Below, piece after piece: positions 8,503-22,400 of a stretch of DNA of 64,000 bases. Position 1 is the first letter of the stretch; the number at the start of each line of letters is the position of its first letter. The stretch is taken from the NCBI RefSeq assembly GCF_019399895.1, contig NC_091880.1, forward strand, positions 1,612,001-1,676,000. The letters are read 5' to 3'. Below the pieces are notes generated by a model. It worked only from the letters and a program-made list of their open reading frames with translations. It ran no database searches and was not told the origin of the DNA. The stretch is from Cardiocondyla obscurior (Eukaryota; Arthropoda; Insecta; Hymenoptera; Formicidae). A program made the position numbers and the translations under genes.

Positions 8503-11500
8503 TTGTGTGAATGAACGTACACCGACAGGATATTTAAATACAGAACTTTCACTTTTATTCTGCCAGACTCTCTTTTTTTTTTCTTTTTTTTTTTCTATCA
8601 TTACATTACATAAAACGATTAAAGGCTATCCTACCGCTTGAAAGAATTATCATAATATTGCAGTATTTTTCGAGCCATCGGCCTTTTTACCGAACGACGT
8701 CCCTTATATAGAAAATATGTCTTGTTTATGTACAATATGCAATCCTTAATACTTCAGTTTTGAAAAAGGATTCCCCGATATATGTACCTCCGGACAAGTT
8801 AATACGCTGTACAGTCATATCCAAGGAGTATTCTCATCTCTTCCTCCCATTCTACTTTTCTCTCCCTTTCGTCGTCTCGCAAACGTCGTAAAAACAAAAT
8901 CCACGGGATAAGGGGCGACTACTGCTCTGTGTGCGATTTTACAATTTTCGTCAGCTGGACCGCGATACGTTTTCTGAAACCCATGCCTCCCTCGCAAAAC
9001 AGCCCCCGCCCTCAGCGTCATTTTCGCATCGGGTCTCGTCACTTCTGTCTGTACAGTATTTTTTTTTTTTTTCTGCAGAGTATTAAGGACGAAAGATACA
9101 AACGCTTAAACCCTAATTGCCTCGTAACGTATTGATCCTTCGTCGGTTTCTTCAAAACGCAAAAACATTTTTCTATAAATCATAACGCACATACAGGGTG
9201 CGTTACGTTGAAAATCAATATAAAAATTACCGAGCTCTTGCCAATTTTTTAGAAAAATACTACTACTGGGTAACGTTATTCTTACGCACCGACTTAAGAA
9301 ATGAATGCGAGTCGTTCTAGGTTTCCTGGGTTCCCGGTGTAGTTAAAAGTCTGAGGGACCGGTGACTACGTTTTCTCGCCGTGCAACACGTAATTTAGCC
9401 TGAGATTTCGAGATCTGGTGGAAAACGTGCCACCTTTTCCGCGTGTCGTTCGAATAATTCCGAGGCCCTTTGTCACCTAAAAGACAGACGCTTTCACCCG
9501 ATACGAGGCAAGGACCCGTTCTTTAAATCCGCAGGTGTGATATGAAAAAAAAAAAAAAAAAGAGAGGCTTGCGGAGCTGCCTCTCGCGAAATGAAGCCCT
9601 ATCTACAAGAATATCCTTTTCTCTCGCGAGCGAAATACGGCGGATTGCTTCGCCGTCACGGAAAATCCCCTTCGCAGTTTGTGCATTGGCTTTCTGCTCG
9701 TAAAATACACGCGAATGCCGGTCGAGCGGGCCTCCTATGAAAGGACCGAGACGTCTCCGTGTAAAAAAATATAAACCTGCTTGTCCGAGGAAAGTACGGC
9801 GCCGTTACGCGTGACAAAAGTAACATTCCGCTGGTCTTACAAGTAACTAGAGTGCAAGGGTCCTCGTTGATCCCTTCAACGCAACGTAATTATCATTAAT
9901 TAATCGAGGCGCGCGAGTCCTTTCACGCAGAAGTCCGCTCGACTCCCGAGGAGAACGAAAAGTCAAGATAATATCAATTTCACCGGATCATGACAATTAA
10001 TTTAATTTTTTTTTTTTTATTTCTTTGGTCGCGAAGCTGGGACTTTCTGTTCTCTTTGGGCGACGTCTCCCTCGAGATCGCGAAGGGCCGCGTCCCTTCG
10101 CGGTGTGCCTCGCCTTCGAGGAACATCCGGCGCGTGCAGCGACGTTTTAATAAGTGTTCACCCCTTTTTTTTTCCCTCCCCCTTTCCCTCTACGTCGTCT
10201 TTTACGTATGTACATAGGGACGCGTCCCTTCGCCCTGATGACCGTTCTCACGCTCGCCCTTACAGTCTAATCGCTCCAATTGTCTCGGCTGATTTGTGCT
10301 AGACGACATTGCGTAGCTTAATGAATGTAACGCTTCTTTTTGCGGCGCGCCGTGCTCGTTCCTCTCGCAGCCTCCCTTCGCCCTCGGCCCTTCGTTTACT
10401 ACACGTCGCTCGTCTTAAAGTGACATACAACGGCACTCGCGCACTTTCTCGATCCCTTTCTCGCCTCCGCATCCTCTTTCACTCCTTCATTCGCTCGTCC
10501 TTTTCTTTTCATTTTTTTTTCTTTCTCCTCCCTTTCTCTCTCTCTCGAATACTGGTAGGGTGTTGAGTGACAAAAACGGTAGTCTTAACAAACATACGAT
10601 ACAAAAACTCTTAAGTTATCGCTTAACGGCCAGTGTAAAGCGGGTTGTTCTATGTTACCACTACGTTTTTTTTTTCCCTCTCGCGCTCCCTTCACCCTTT
10701 TCGTCCCTTTAAGTACCTGAAGAAGCCTAGCTTCGGGAAACCTTTGCCTGATCCGTCGATGCTTGAAGTCTCGGTGAGATCGGATCTATCTCTTTAGATT
10801 TCTTTTTTTTTTTCTTTCTCTTCTCGAGAGTGAAATCTCGGAGATTGCACCCTTCCCGACGTCGAGGATCAAAGCTCACCGAGATCAGGCCCGATTACGA
10901 GGGTCTCGAACGCGTTTCCCACTCGAATCTCTCTCTCTCTTTCCTGTTCCTTTTCCTCGAGTCCGCCTCGGCTTTGCCTTAACGATGAAATCTACACACC
11001 CCTCTATGATAAATGCGATTGGTACGACTAAATTGGGTGGCGAAAGGCCAGACTATCACCGTCGAATCGAATGGTGTACGCGCGTCCAACGCGCGTGAGC
11101 TAGAAGCTATCTCTCCCCTCATTGACTTGACGTCCCGTTCAAAAAATACGCATATCTCTATTTGGTGCGAGACACTCGCTCGGAATTTTATACACGCGGA
11201 GAAACGACATCCGTCCGTCATTTATTAATTTTTTTTTTTCCCCCCCTTTTTATTTCTCTCTCTCTCTTTCTCCCCACATCTTTTTCACCCTCGTCCGTTC
11301 TCTAATGTACAGGAAGATAGGAGAGCTCGTTCTCTTAACGCGGGAATAAGTACATTGAACCCATTCGCACTTTATACAAACTGGCTTCGTGTGGAAATGC
11401 GATTTCTCTCTTTGGGATGCGCCTCTCTCGCACCGAGAAAATCGCGAGAGAGACAAATGCAGAAAAAAAAAAATTGAGGGGGAAGAGTTTTCTATAAATC

Positions 11501-14340
11501 AATTTATTTGATTCGTTAAATAAAGCCGTCTAGGCTCTTGCTTCCTCTCGACGGAAAAAAAATAAATCATACGTGGTCCGCCCCGGTTACATAAAATCTG
11601 GTTTAAATAAAGAAACAAATAAAATAATAAAATAGATCTTCGTAACGCAAATAAGAGTATAAGTTATCTCCTTCGTAACGGGATTCTTCCTCCCCCTCGT
11701 GATAAAATTAAGTCGAGAAAGAGTACTCTTCAGAAGCGTGTGATCTAGGCCGCGTTACAATTAGATCGCAAATCGAACAGATATTAACATACTTGCGCTT
11801 TTCTCGCTCCCGCAGTAAGAAGAGTTAGCGAGTTAACATAAATATACTCCAAACATAAAATTTATTTTAATATACATATCTTTATTATTACAGAATAGAC
11901 CCTTTTTTCTTTTTCTTTTCTTCTTGTAACTAAAACCCAAATTATCTTTTTGGCGCTCTATTAAAGCAAAACTTGCATCGCGAGTGTAACGTAAGAAAAA
12001 AAAAAAAAAAATAAAAATAAAATATAGCAAAGAAAAATCGACTTGTTCTTGAAAACGCGAGGTGCGTTCTTCACGTCGCGATATCGTAAAATCTTCTATT
12101 ATATGAGAAACGCCAATTATTTGTTACGTTGAAATGCCACGTCGCGAAATCGTGGTGATCGAGATAAACTAGGAAAAAAAAAAAAAAAACGAAGCGCACG
12201 AGGTAGGTACCTTATTGGTTTTTGCTTTCTTTTTAACTGAATATCGGAAACTGAAAGGAACGTCTTTCGCGATATAGCTACACATTTACAACGAAACGAT
12301 TATATCACATGTACGTCTCGCAGAGAGAAAGGTATTAACTATTGCATTTTGCCAGCGTACGTGTAGAATGTGTAAATGAAGAAGAAATGCAATAACAACA
12401 TAAAAACTATCAATTACTTGCCTTATTAAATATTAAAGTTAATATTAAAGTTAACTGGAAAAATTGCGGTTTACTGTAACACTTCTACTTTTACGCTATT
12501 TTGTTACAAAATAATATATGTACATTATATGCATAGATATATACTTTTTAAATACATATATTTATACATATAAATATACATTACAACTATACTCGCCGTT
12601 TTAATATCATTGACAATATTCGAAAACGTATAGTTAAAAAAAAAAAAGTTCCTTCTTCGATTTTCTTTTTAACGTTTATCAAATAATCATTTAAGATAAT
12701 ATCTATATATTAGATATGTGATAATAATATATAGTATGAAATTTCATACATTGCTACATCCAAGACAAATATTATATCTTTAATTCTCTTCTAAAATATT
12801 AACGATTACACAGAATCAAATAACTGAACATAATATGGAACGAAAAGAAGAATTTAATTATAATTTACATATTCTACACGTGCATTGCTGTTTATCGCTT
12901 TCCACATCGATTCATTACGCGTTTTTTTTTTTTCTTTTTTTTTTTTTTATGCCGTTTCGACGGAGCTTTCACTTTGGTTCATATCACGTAATGAGACACT
13001 ATTCACAGGAACAGTTACACCTCAATTACTTGAAGCTACGATATCTTTTCTTGCAACATCGAAAGAGAACAGAAAAAGAGAGAAAGAACAAACTCTCGAC
13101 GAAGTTTTTCTACATATTTATACATATATATCGCGCGCTGAGATAAAAATTTTGGAATGGATATCAGCGCTGTAAGGTTCTCATTAATCGTAATTATCAT
13201 AACGAAATGTTAGGTGAAACTCATCCTCCCTCTTATCCTCCAGCCTTAATCCCCAGTTCTTACAAGCTTTTACAAGTTTAGAGTAAGTCCATAGTAAAAT
13301 TTACGAGCATTCATACGTTTTTTTTTTTTCTTTTTTCTTTCCCCCCTTTCACGATAGCACACGGAGATACGATATAAATCTATCATTCTCATTTGAAATA
13401 AAGTGAAGCGTTTTTGTACTAAAGTGCAGCGATATATATAATATTATACCTTTTTAATGAATTATCTACGCAATGTACAATCGTGGATTTTTACATGCAC
13501 CATGACAAGGTATGGTCGGGCCGTACAACAGACAGCTGTTAGAATGATCCATAGAACGTGTTATTGCCACTCCACAATCTTTTTCTTTCGTGTATTTTTC
13601 TCCCCCTCAGCTTCACATATGTCTCGCGTATCTAAATCGGGTGTATCCAAACGGCCTCGTTATTTTCTTTCTTTATTTTTTTTCCCGAGGCTGTTTAAGA
13701 GCAGAGCGCCGAGAATTTACAGCGATAACTTTCTCTATATATAAAGTTAGTTATACAGATACAGGTAAGCATTACACGAAAGGCAAGGGCCATGTGACTG
13801 CAAACGAGACCGCATACCCTTGTTTCTAGACTAATATATTTTTTTTTTTTATTCAGAAAGAGAACTCTATTATTATTTGTCTATTCAGTCTGACCACACC
13901 ATGTTACAACGTGGAATAGCTTTACCATGATAGACATACTGTAGGTTGAATTATATAAATTCAGGCTCTCTCTCTTTACTCTGCGAGGGATCTATTAACG
14001 ATCGTTACGGTTTTCGTTTGCTCCTTTTACCTTAGTTTCATTCATTCGTCATCTATTCCTCGCCACAAGAAAAAAAAGAAAAAAAAAAAGAAAAAAACCG
14101 ACTTGACTAGATTGCATCGCTAAAACGGTTCTTAACGATTAAAGTCTAAGTCTGCCATACATAAATGATCTGTACCTTAGTCTAATATCGTAATTAACAC
14201 CTAATGGTAGAGGGATGACCTACTTGTTATCGACGAGAACTATTTAGTAGTAAATCGTACGTCTATTATACTCGTCCTCTCTCTCTCTTTTTTTCTTTTC
14301 CTCTCCTTTCATGCAATCATTCATACATACATATACATAC

Positions 14341-14348
<8 letters not shown>

Positions 14349-14407
<59 letters not shown>

Positions 14408-14450
14408 AATATATATATATATATTTACATATATTTATATATATATATTA
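14349..14450. repeat. (AT)n microsatellite
   Basis: About 25 uninterrupted AT units run from 14349 to 14398, followed by degenerate AT/TTAT units to about 14450. It sits 395 nt downstream of the stop codon of the large minus-strand gene, inside its probable 3'UTR or 3' flank. Confidence 0.95.
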
Positions 14451-14844
14451 TAATGTGTACGCATAAAGTACGCACATCGTGAAATAGATTCACTGTTAAT
14501 TTAAACTCATGGAGAATATTTCTTTCGCTCACAGTTGAGCCTGCCCGTTTGCATGCTAATGCAATCGTCGTATATTTCAAATATTGTAAATGTGTGACAG
14601 ATTTATGGAATTCGCGTTTAAACGCTTTTTTAATATTTACAACATCGTCGCCTATGGATCCTTCGATCCACGAAGATCGTTCGCTGTTAAAACTGTGTTC
14701 TTTAGTAAGCGTTAAATCTCTCGGTAGCCGATTTCGATCGCGCTGAAACGCCCGCATCGTCGTCGCATCGTAAACCATCGACGACGATACACTAATGATA
14801 TAACAATATGTTGCGATGCTCGCGCGAGCGTTCGATCGCTAGGA

Positions 14845-16426
14845 CTACCTTTTCTTGCCAGGTTGCTTCGACGGCAGCCGCTTCTTTAGCTTGTGGTCCG
14901 CCGATTTGACCGCCGTTGTTGCGTTCGTCTTCTTCTTCGGTCCTCGCTCCGGCGAGCCGTTGCAGCATGTGCAGTTCTTCTTCACGTGGCAGCGCGAACT
15001 CGATCTTCTCGTACGGCAATCCGCCGGTTCCATTAGTACAATATTGCTTGCCTCGTCCTCGGAAGCTTCCGATATCTTGTCGCCTGACACCACCATCGAC
15101 TCCGTCGCTGCTAATGCCTCTGCCTTAGGAATACGTTTGGAAACCGTCGTCGCTGTCACAGATTTGTGTTCGGCGCGATTCAGAACCACTCGCGGGGTAT
15201 TCATCTGCTGTAGCTTTTCCTTCTTTTTCAAATAAGTGCAATGCCGATCGGAGGACAAGGATTTTAACATTTGTACACTGTCCTCTAAGCCGTTGCTTAA
15301 CGTGACGTCTTCTACCTGGCTACCGATGGATTCGCTGATGCTGGAATCTTCATCGTCACTGCTTGATCTCGTGCGCTCGGACATTGGACTCTCCCATGAC
15401 ATGTACGAATCCATGCGCATCTTAGACGATGGCACGCGCTTCTTGTTAGCATACGTGTACTTGTTGTGCGTGGACAATAGCGGTCCAGCTGCAGCCAAAG
15501 GTGATAATGGCGACGGTATAGTATGATGATCCGTAGTATTGCTGCTCAGTAAGGTTAAGCTCTCGTCACCCGAACTTGCTGCCGAAGCGTTATTAACATT
15601 GATGCTGGGTGGTAACGATTCCGAATCTAAGTCGATGTCTAGTTTCATGTTAGACGGTATGCTGGACACACTACTAGGTGTTCCTTCTTTCGAGCCGCTT
15701 CTCGAGGTCAATTTTACGCGGTGACTCATATCTTTCGAATCGTTCTCCAAAGAGCCAAGATTCGCCGGTGATAGCCTGGAAATGTCCGAGTTGCTGTTTG
15801 ACGCTTCATCTTGACTTAAATTATCCAAAGTTAGTCGCATGTGTTTTGCCGGGATGTCTAATTGCAATTCTTCTTTCTCTCGTTTTTCTCTCTTCAACGG
15901 ATCCTTTAAAGCTCTAGCGCGTTGATTTGCATTCTTCTTGCGTTCGTTCGTCTTGAAATCGCTTGTCGGACTGGCGTCTCTACTACCGCTGGACGAATCT
16001 AAAGACCGAAAGTATGAGCTGTTGTACGTTTTCATACTCAGAGACTGACTGCAAGATGCATCCTGCGAAGAATGATCGAACGACGGTGAGTGATTTGGTT
16101 CGAATAATAGATCGGCCTCGGGAAACAGCTCGCTGGTGCTCGGTTCGTCGACTCCCAGATCTTCACATTCTTCTGACAAGCTTTTCTGCAGTTTAAGCTC
16201 ACGCTCATATGCGGCTTTTCTCTCTAGTCTTTGGTGTATCAACTCGCGATCTAATCTAGGAATTAGCTGCGATTTCATCAAATTGCTCTTGTTGGAGTAC
16301 GAGGTGTCTAAAGTATGATTCATAAAATACTTTTTCGCATTCGACTGATAGATTTGTCCGCTAGTCATTTCGATGCCTTGGCCTTTATTGATTATCTGCA
16401 GCACGCTCTCGGAGTTGTCGGTATCC
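14845..16426 (-). CDS. Large gene, last coding exon
   Basis: The acceptor aataattccag lies before 16426; the stop TAG is at 14845-14847. The exon encodes a conserved-looking block (ESVLQIINKGQGIEMTSG, SNAKKYFMNHTLD) followed by a charged, coiled-coil-like stretch (RELIHQRLERKAAYERELK) and an acidic-hydrophobic patch (SELFPEADLLFEPNHSPSF) that could be a transactivation-type motif. Ser-rich sequence follows. The end has a Cys cluster (CHVKKNCTCC) and a Lys-rich tail (KKRLPSKQPGKKR), probably a nuclear localisation signal. Confidence 0.9.
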
Positions 16427-19400
16427 CTGGAATTATTGGTCAATCGAATTTTTTCGCTTAAAAATTTAAATATTTCGAAAAGTTTATATGGTTTATATGA
16501 GATTAATATAATATTATTATAAAAATAATTTTTAAAGAAATTAAAGGTATATAAATATTAAATTATGTTTTTAAATATTAAAATTAAAAAAAAAAAAATT
16601 AATAAATAAAACTAATAAAAAAAAAATTAAATAAAAAATAAATTTATAAAATAAGAAAGAAAAAGAATTGATAAAATTAAAAATTGGTAACAAGTTTGAT
16701 CTGAATCGTTACCTGGAATATGCTTTCAACGGCTCGTTGCTTAGCGTACTTATCGATGTAGGAACGTATCTCCATGGCGTATCCGGTGAAATTTTTCCTT
16801 CCGATTCCCAGGCCTCTTGCAAACGTGCGTTAGTGTCGTATAGCAGTCCGTTTCCAACTTTGCAAGATCCATCGATTGTCTCGGTAGATTGCTGTACAGA
16901 TGACTCCTGGCTATCTGAACTGCTTGGCCCACCGGTCACCAAGAACTGCGTCGTGCTATCGATAACGCTTGATTGCTTGTTCGTGGAAGTAATAGGAGAC
17001 ATAGATTCTATAAAAAGAATAATATGTAATATTAATTATCGATACGTATACACAACAAACGGCAATTAATATGTTGTAAAAAAATCATAATAGCTAAAAA
17101 AAAAAAAATTCTTTTTTTAATTAGAAAAAATAGATATACAGAATAATATTATTTGCTAAATTCTCACCAATTTTCGTATTATTTTGCAATGATGAGGCAA
17201 TGCTCGTGGAGATCAAAGTTCTCGGCGATATGTTTTCCTGAATGCCGATTGCGTTGTCGAATTTTCTTTTTACCGTTTTTGGCGAGATAATTTTCGTACC
17301 AGACGTTATCTCGGTGGAGGCTTCTTTCGTGTCTTTCTGCTGCTGTTGATTCGTGTCGTTCAGCATGGCATCTACGTCGGTCTGCTGGGTAAAAGTCAGC
17401 GCGATGGTGGCACCAGATTGTAAAGATACCGGCTTCTCGGTGTGTATCTGCCCGTCTTGAGGTGATTTCTTTTCCGGCGAATGGGAGACTGCGGCCGGCG
17501 CGATGCAGACAACATTTTCCGTCTTCAGGGTGGTAGGCGCCGATGACAGTTTATGATGTATGCCCGAGTTGAAGAATCTCGTGCCTTGCAGTGCCGGATT
17601 GCTCGTGATCACACCGCATATTTGCTGATTATCCGATATCTCATTAATATTCCGAGTTCCAATCAGGCTGAGGGTGGGATTACTTTTATTCACCACGATG
17701 GCGTTTGTCCCCGTTGATTCGATCGCGATCGTGTTGCCGGCGGTCACAGTGTCATTTTTCAACGTCAGCTCACCGATGACGTTAGGCTTGTCCGATGTAG
17801 ATACAGTCACAGTTGCTACCTCGCCGGCGAACGATGTGCTTCCGGTCTGCGATATCACCACGGGGGTGCTCTGGACATTTTGCGCGGTGGTAAGCGTCTG
17901 GTTGTTCGATAATGTTTGCAAGGTGGGCTGCATCTTCATCTGTTTGACCTGCGACTGCGAGGGAATCAGCTTGCTCTGATTAAGGAAGGACTGTAATACT
18001 AAAGCGTTGGGAACTGCGGTACCGCTGGCAGTGCGTACAGTTGTTGGCATAGTCGCCAGCAATTTCGATCCAGACACTATGGTGAGCTGCTGAGTGCCTT
18101 TCATCAGCGGCAAAACTATGCTAGGCATTAGCACTGACGCGCTACTCATTTTGCTCGTGACCGAGGCGAGCGCTTCGCTCACAGAGCCGGATTGCAGTGA
18201 TTCCTGGACAATTACCGCGCGTGGCTGACCCGATCCCGGCTCCGTAAAAATGAGATTACGTCGCTTCACGTTTAACTCAACGCCGTCGTTCGAGTCGCTC
18301 GTTAGATTACGCACCTCGGCGGTCGTTTCTGCGCTTATCGACGGTTCCTCTGGCGCGGAGAAGCCGGCCGGACTATCCTGCACGTGTACAACACCACTAG
18401 ATGAATCTTCGCTGCCCATTGTCCTTCCGAGATCGTCCGTACTAGGACTCAATTCAGAGGTCGTCTGCTGCCCTACCGGCTTGGTTTTGCTGGAGCTTGA
18501 TTTCTTTCTTTTCGACGACTGATTCGGATTCGTCGGCGGGTTAGATCTTCTGCGTGGTGCTGGCTTGTTGTTGAGATCCGGCGAGTTTCTCAACTGCTCT
18601 GCGTATTCGTCGAGAATGGCGTAGATTCGCTGAGCGGTCTGTTCGTCCTCCTGCGGCTTCTGCTGCGGTTTCGGTATCGGCGACGCCTTAGATGTATTCG
18701 TGGCGCTGCTCTTGACCGTCTTCGGCGTTGATTTTTTCACGTTAGTTTTGGCTGCAGCCGCGGTAGCAGTCGCAGCTGCAGCGGACGACGGCGTCGACGG
18801 TGTTTTGCCGACGGACGGCGGAATGGGCGCTGGCGCCGGCGTTACGCATGGACTCGAGGAGCTCTGAGAGGTGACGCTCAACGCTGGCGACGCCGCTGGT
18901 TGACAATAGCTGGTGACCACAACCACCGGCGTCGTGGAATTAGCGACTTTAGTACTGCTGTTCGGATTTACATATGCCAAAGAGACTTTCTGCCCGGGGT
19001 ATACAGATTCTTGTTGGAATGTCACGGTATTGCCGTTGCTGGCAAATGCTTCACTGTTCGCGCTGGACTGCGTCGGCATCATTAATTGTTGCGCCAGAGT
19101 GCTAACGGATATTTGCTGCGGTTTGCTCGCCTGAGTCTGCTGTGTTGTGGTTTGCGTCTGCACGGCCGTTGTGGTTGCGCTATTGGAAATCGACTGGTGA
19201 GACTGCGGCTGGATACTCCTCTCTTTCACCTGTTCTAACACGCTCTCAAATTCCCGCAGTTGTTCCAGAGTTGTCGAGCTCACTTGATTGTTCACTTCGA
19301 TTGGAGAGCTGATCAGGCTGTCTGTTCTCACAGGTTGTTGCTGCTGCTGTTGTTGCTGCTGCTGCTGCTGCTGCAATCTCGGTGTTAAAACAGCCTGAAT

Positions 19401-22400
19401 GGTTCCTATATTCTGTTGCCTGACGGGCGTACGGATAATATTGAGCTTGACTACGGGCGTTCTGCCACCAGGTACGGAATTGGCGTGCGATATAATCGCT
19501 GGTGGAATAATGTTGAGATTCGGATTGTTAGCTATTATTTTGTGCGTGTATATGACGCCAGCGTTCGACGAGCTCGCGTTCTGCACGAGCTGCGTGATTG
19601 TTTGATTCGCAGCTTGATTCGAAACGATGGAGGAATTCGCCGAACTATTATTACCGGAATTCGGCACGACTATCTGTCTGCCGGCTGGCAGTTGCACATT
19701 AGGAATGATTGACGATTGCACATTAACGCTTGCAGTATTTGCCTGCTGTTGTTGCGGTTGATTGTTCGGTACGGACGTCTGCACCGCCTTCGACAGATTC
19801 GTCGTTTTCTGCGCGGATGTCGTCGCTACAACTTGTTGAACGCCCGTAAGCGATGCATCTGTCGCCGTATTGGCATTTGCGGTCGCGTCGGCTGATAAAG
19901 TGTAAATGGAGGTTTTGCGAAAGGCCTGTTGAAACTTGGGCAGAACAGCGTTCTGGCCGGGCTGCGCTGTGCTTTTCACGATGGAACTGGTGCCGGTCAA
20001 TCTATCGTAGGCGGTTCTGTTGACTGTTGCACCGCCTGTCGTTGGATCCGTACCACGTTGCTGCGTCGTCTGTCGTGCGAAATTCGCGCTATTACTATCC
20101 TCCAAGTTCTGCAGGCCTAAAATACCTCTCTGATTTGATACAACTTGGTTAGAATTGATAGACGCGAGATGATAACTACCGTCAGATTTGTAAATGAGCT
20201 TTAACGGTTCAGACGCAATAGACGTCGCGATCAGTCCGGCTGAAGACATCGTGGTCGTTGCCGTCGTTATCGTTGTGGTCGCGCCTACGCCTGCGGAGCA
20301 CGGCGAAGACGGCGATTTTTTCGGTGATTGATTGTTCTGCTGATTGCTCGCGCGGCGTATTTGTGCCATCGTTCTTCCTGGACTCGGTGACTCGGTGGCA
20401 GCGATATCGAGTTGATGGACTATCGAAGAAACGTTGTTGGGAGCCATCGTCGTTGTCGGACCGATAGTCGTCGGTGATGCATCTAATGGTTGATTAGTTT
20501 CTTCGCCGACGGTGTCAGGTGTTCCAAGATTTGACGATGATCTCAAAGGTGGCGTTTGGCCGGCCGGACTCATGCCGACGCCGCTATCGTGGCCGCCTGT
20601 AGAAGACGGCGTTCCCGGTAATTGTATGCTGCTGTTACCACCGCCACTACTACTTTGATTGCTGGCTACGCTTGGAGTGCGCGTTGGTCGCGGTGGCGTA
20701 TTACCGCTGACATTAATACTCGTTGGCGTGCCCGTGGCAGAATTTGGGCTCTGCGGCACTCCGCTTCTAGAAAGCTGAACGACGTTCACCGTGGAGCGTT
20801 GCCGGGGCGGTACCATCATATCCAGTGAATTTAAACCCGGTACATTTTTAGCCAATATATCAGAATCTCTAACAGCCTTGTCAAGAATGTCAAATTTAGT
20901 TTTACTCAAATTGGACTTGACAGAACCGAAACAGTGATCACGACGTCCGTCAACTACCACGGAGCAATTCAGGTCGTTTTTGCAGCCGGCGTTGTTTTTA
21001 CCGTTTGAGGTACGTTCCTTTTGCTTCTTTTGATAAGTCATTACACTCTTGTTGGGCGAAAATGGCATCGTCTTCTGTATGTTCATTAATTCGCTGGTGA
21101 TATCACCGCTGCTCAATCGTTGCTGCTGTTTTTTAGAACGGTTCGTCAACTTACGATCCGCCACATCCGTGCGCGTCAGCACTATTTTTGGATTTAAATT
21201 TAATGTACTCAGCATAGGCGCAAATTTCGCGATATTATTATTCGCCTGTTGTTCGGTGTCCGTTCGATTGCCGTTGTTAGTATCCTTGCTTTTATTTATT
21301 ATATTCTTTTGCAAAATTTGCGAGATCTTCGACGGTTTTTTCGAACTTTGCGGCCTAAACATTCTAAGAGATTTTAGTACCGCTGGATCGCTTCGCCTTT
21401 CAGTAATGATTAATTGTGCCGCAGCAGTATACGCTGATCCTTTGATCGTCTCGCGTTTATTTTCGTCCATATCGGCTGAAAAGAGAGTGATAATATCGTT
21501 ATTACTAACGTCAGACCCGCTAGCGTCCTCGTTCGTATTCGTATGTCGCACGTCTTCGTTCATTAACATATGAAAATGCGAGACAGACTCGACAGATTCG
21601 AAGACGTCGGTGAGGTTCGCCGCCTTCGAGCGTTTCTTATTAGATTCTTTGCCATTCGATTTGTTAGATTTCTTTTTAGTTTCTAGCCGACAGCCGTCGC
21701 TGCCCAAACTGTCAGTCTGGCTATCCTGCGTATTGCTGCTATCGCTGTCCGACACCGAGCTGATTCTATTTCTAAAATGCTTTGGTTTACGTTCAGCGCT
21801 GTCATAGTCGCTCTCAGATGATTCCAGTCGATGGATCTTCCGTGTTCGCGCGGTGCGTCGTACGCGCAATACGCTACCACTGTCGGAGTCTGTCGTGGTG
21901 TCGTCTAAACTGCGCCGCATCGACGAACGTTTATAACCAGCTGCTGGTTGGAAGCTGCCGAATTGCTCGGAACTGTCGGATGGCAAATCAACCCACTGCT
22001 CGTAACCTTTTTCAATACCGAAGAAGACATCTTTAGTATCGTCTTCCGACGGCCAATCCTTAAACTGAGAATAATCAATGTTTAAATATTTAAGTTCCTT
22101 GTTCGTATTACGCATCTCCTCGGCGTTTTCTAAATATCGCTCGCATAAATTCTTCAATTCCTTCCAGTCGAGCACCCAACTGAGCATATGATAACGCGGA
22201 CTACTCAGTACTACAGCTAAATCGTCGCACAGTTGCGGCGACAGTCCCAATTTCTCACCGTCCAGTACTTGGCTAGGTACAGACTTCTCGTCATAATTCG
22301 CTGAGCCCGTCACCGCATCACCCTTGATCAGAATTAAAGCGTCTAACGTTCTTTCCACATTCTTGCTCGGAGTCGTGCTGGCTTCGTTTAATTGTAATTT

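Larger units (their letters stand above)
7919..14844. other. Non-coding region between convergent genes, possible long 3'UTR
   Basis: No coding exon is supported over almost 7 kb. The plus strand is strongly pyrimidine-biased, with many T runs (for example near 8277, 8573, 9060, 10006, 10670, 12925, 13320 and 13841). A transcript from the minus strand would therefore be purine-rich. This fits a long 3'UTR of the large minus-strand gene ending at 14845, or plain intergenic DNA. A candidate minus-strand AATAAA is at 13848-13853, but such hexamers are frequent in this AT-rich region. The open frames listed by eye, such as 12835-13175 and 13457-13830, are phenylalanine-rich products of T runs and are not genes. 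Confidence 0.45.

Noticed and set aside
12835..13175. Two overlapping Phe-rich frames
   Set aside because: The Phe runs are T homopolymers in the probable 3' flank of the large gene.
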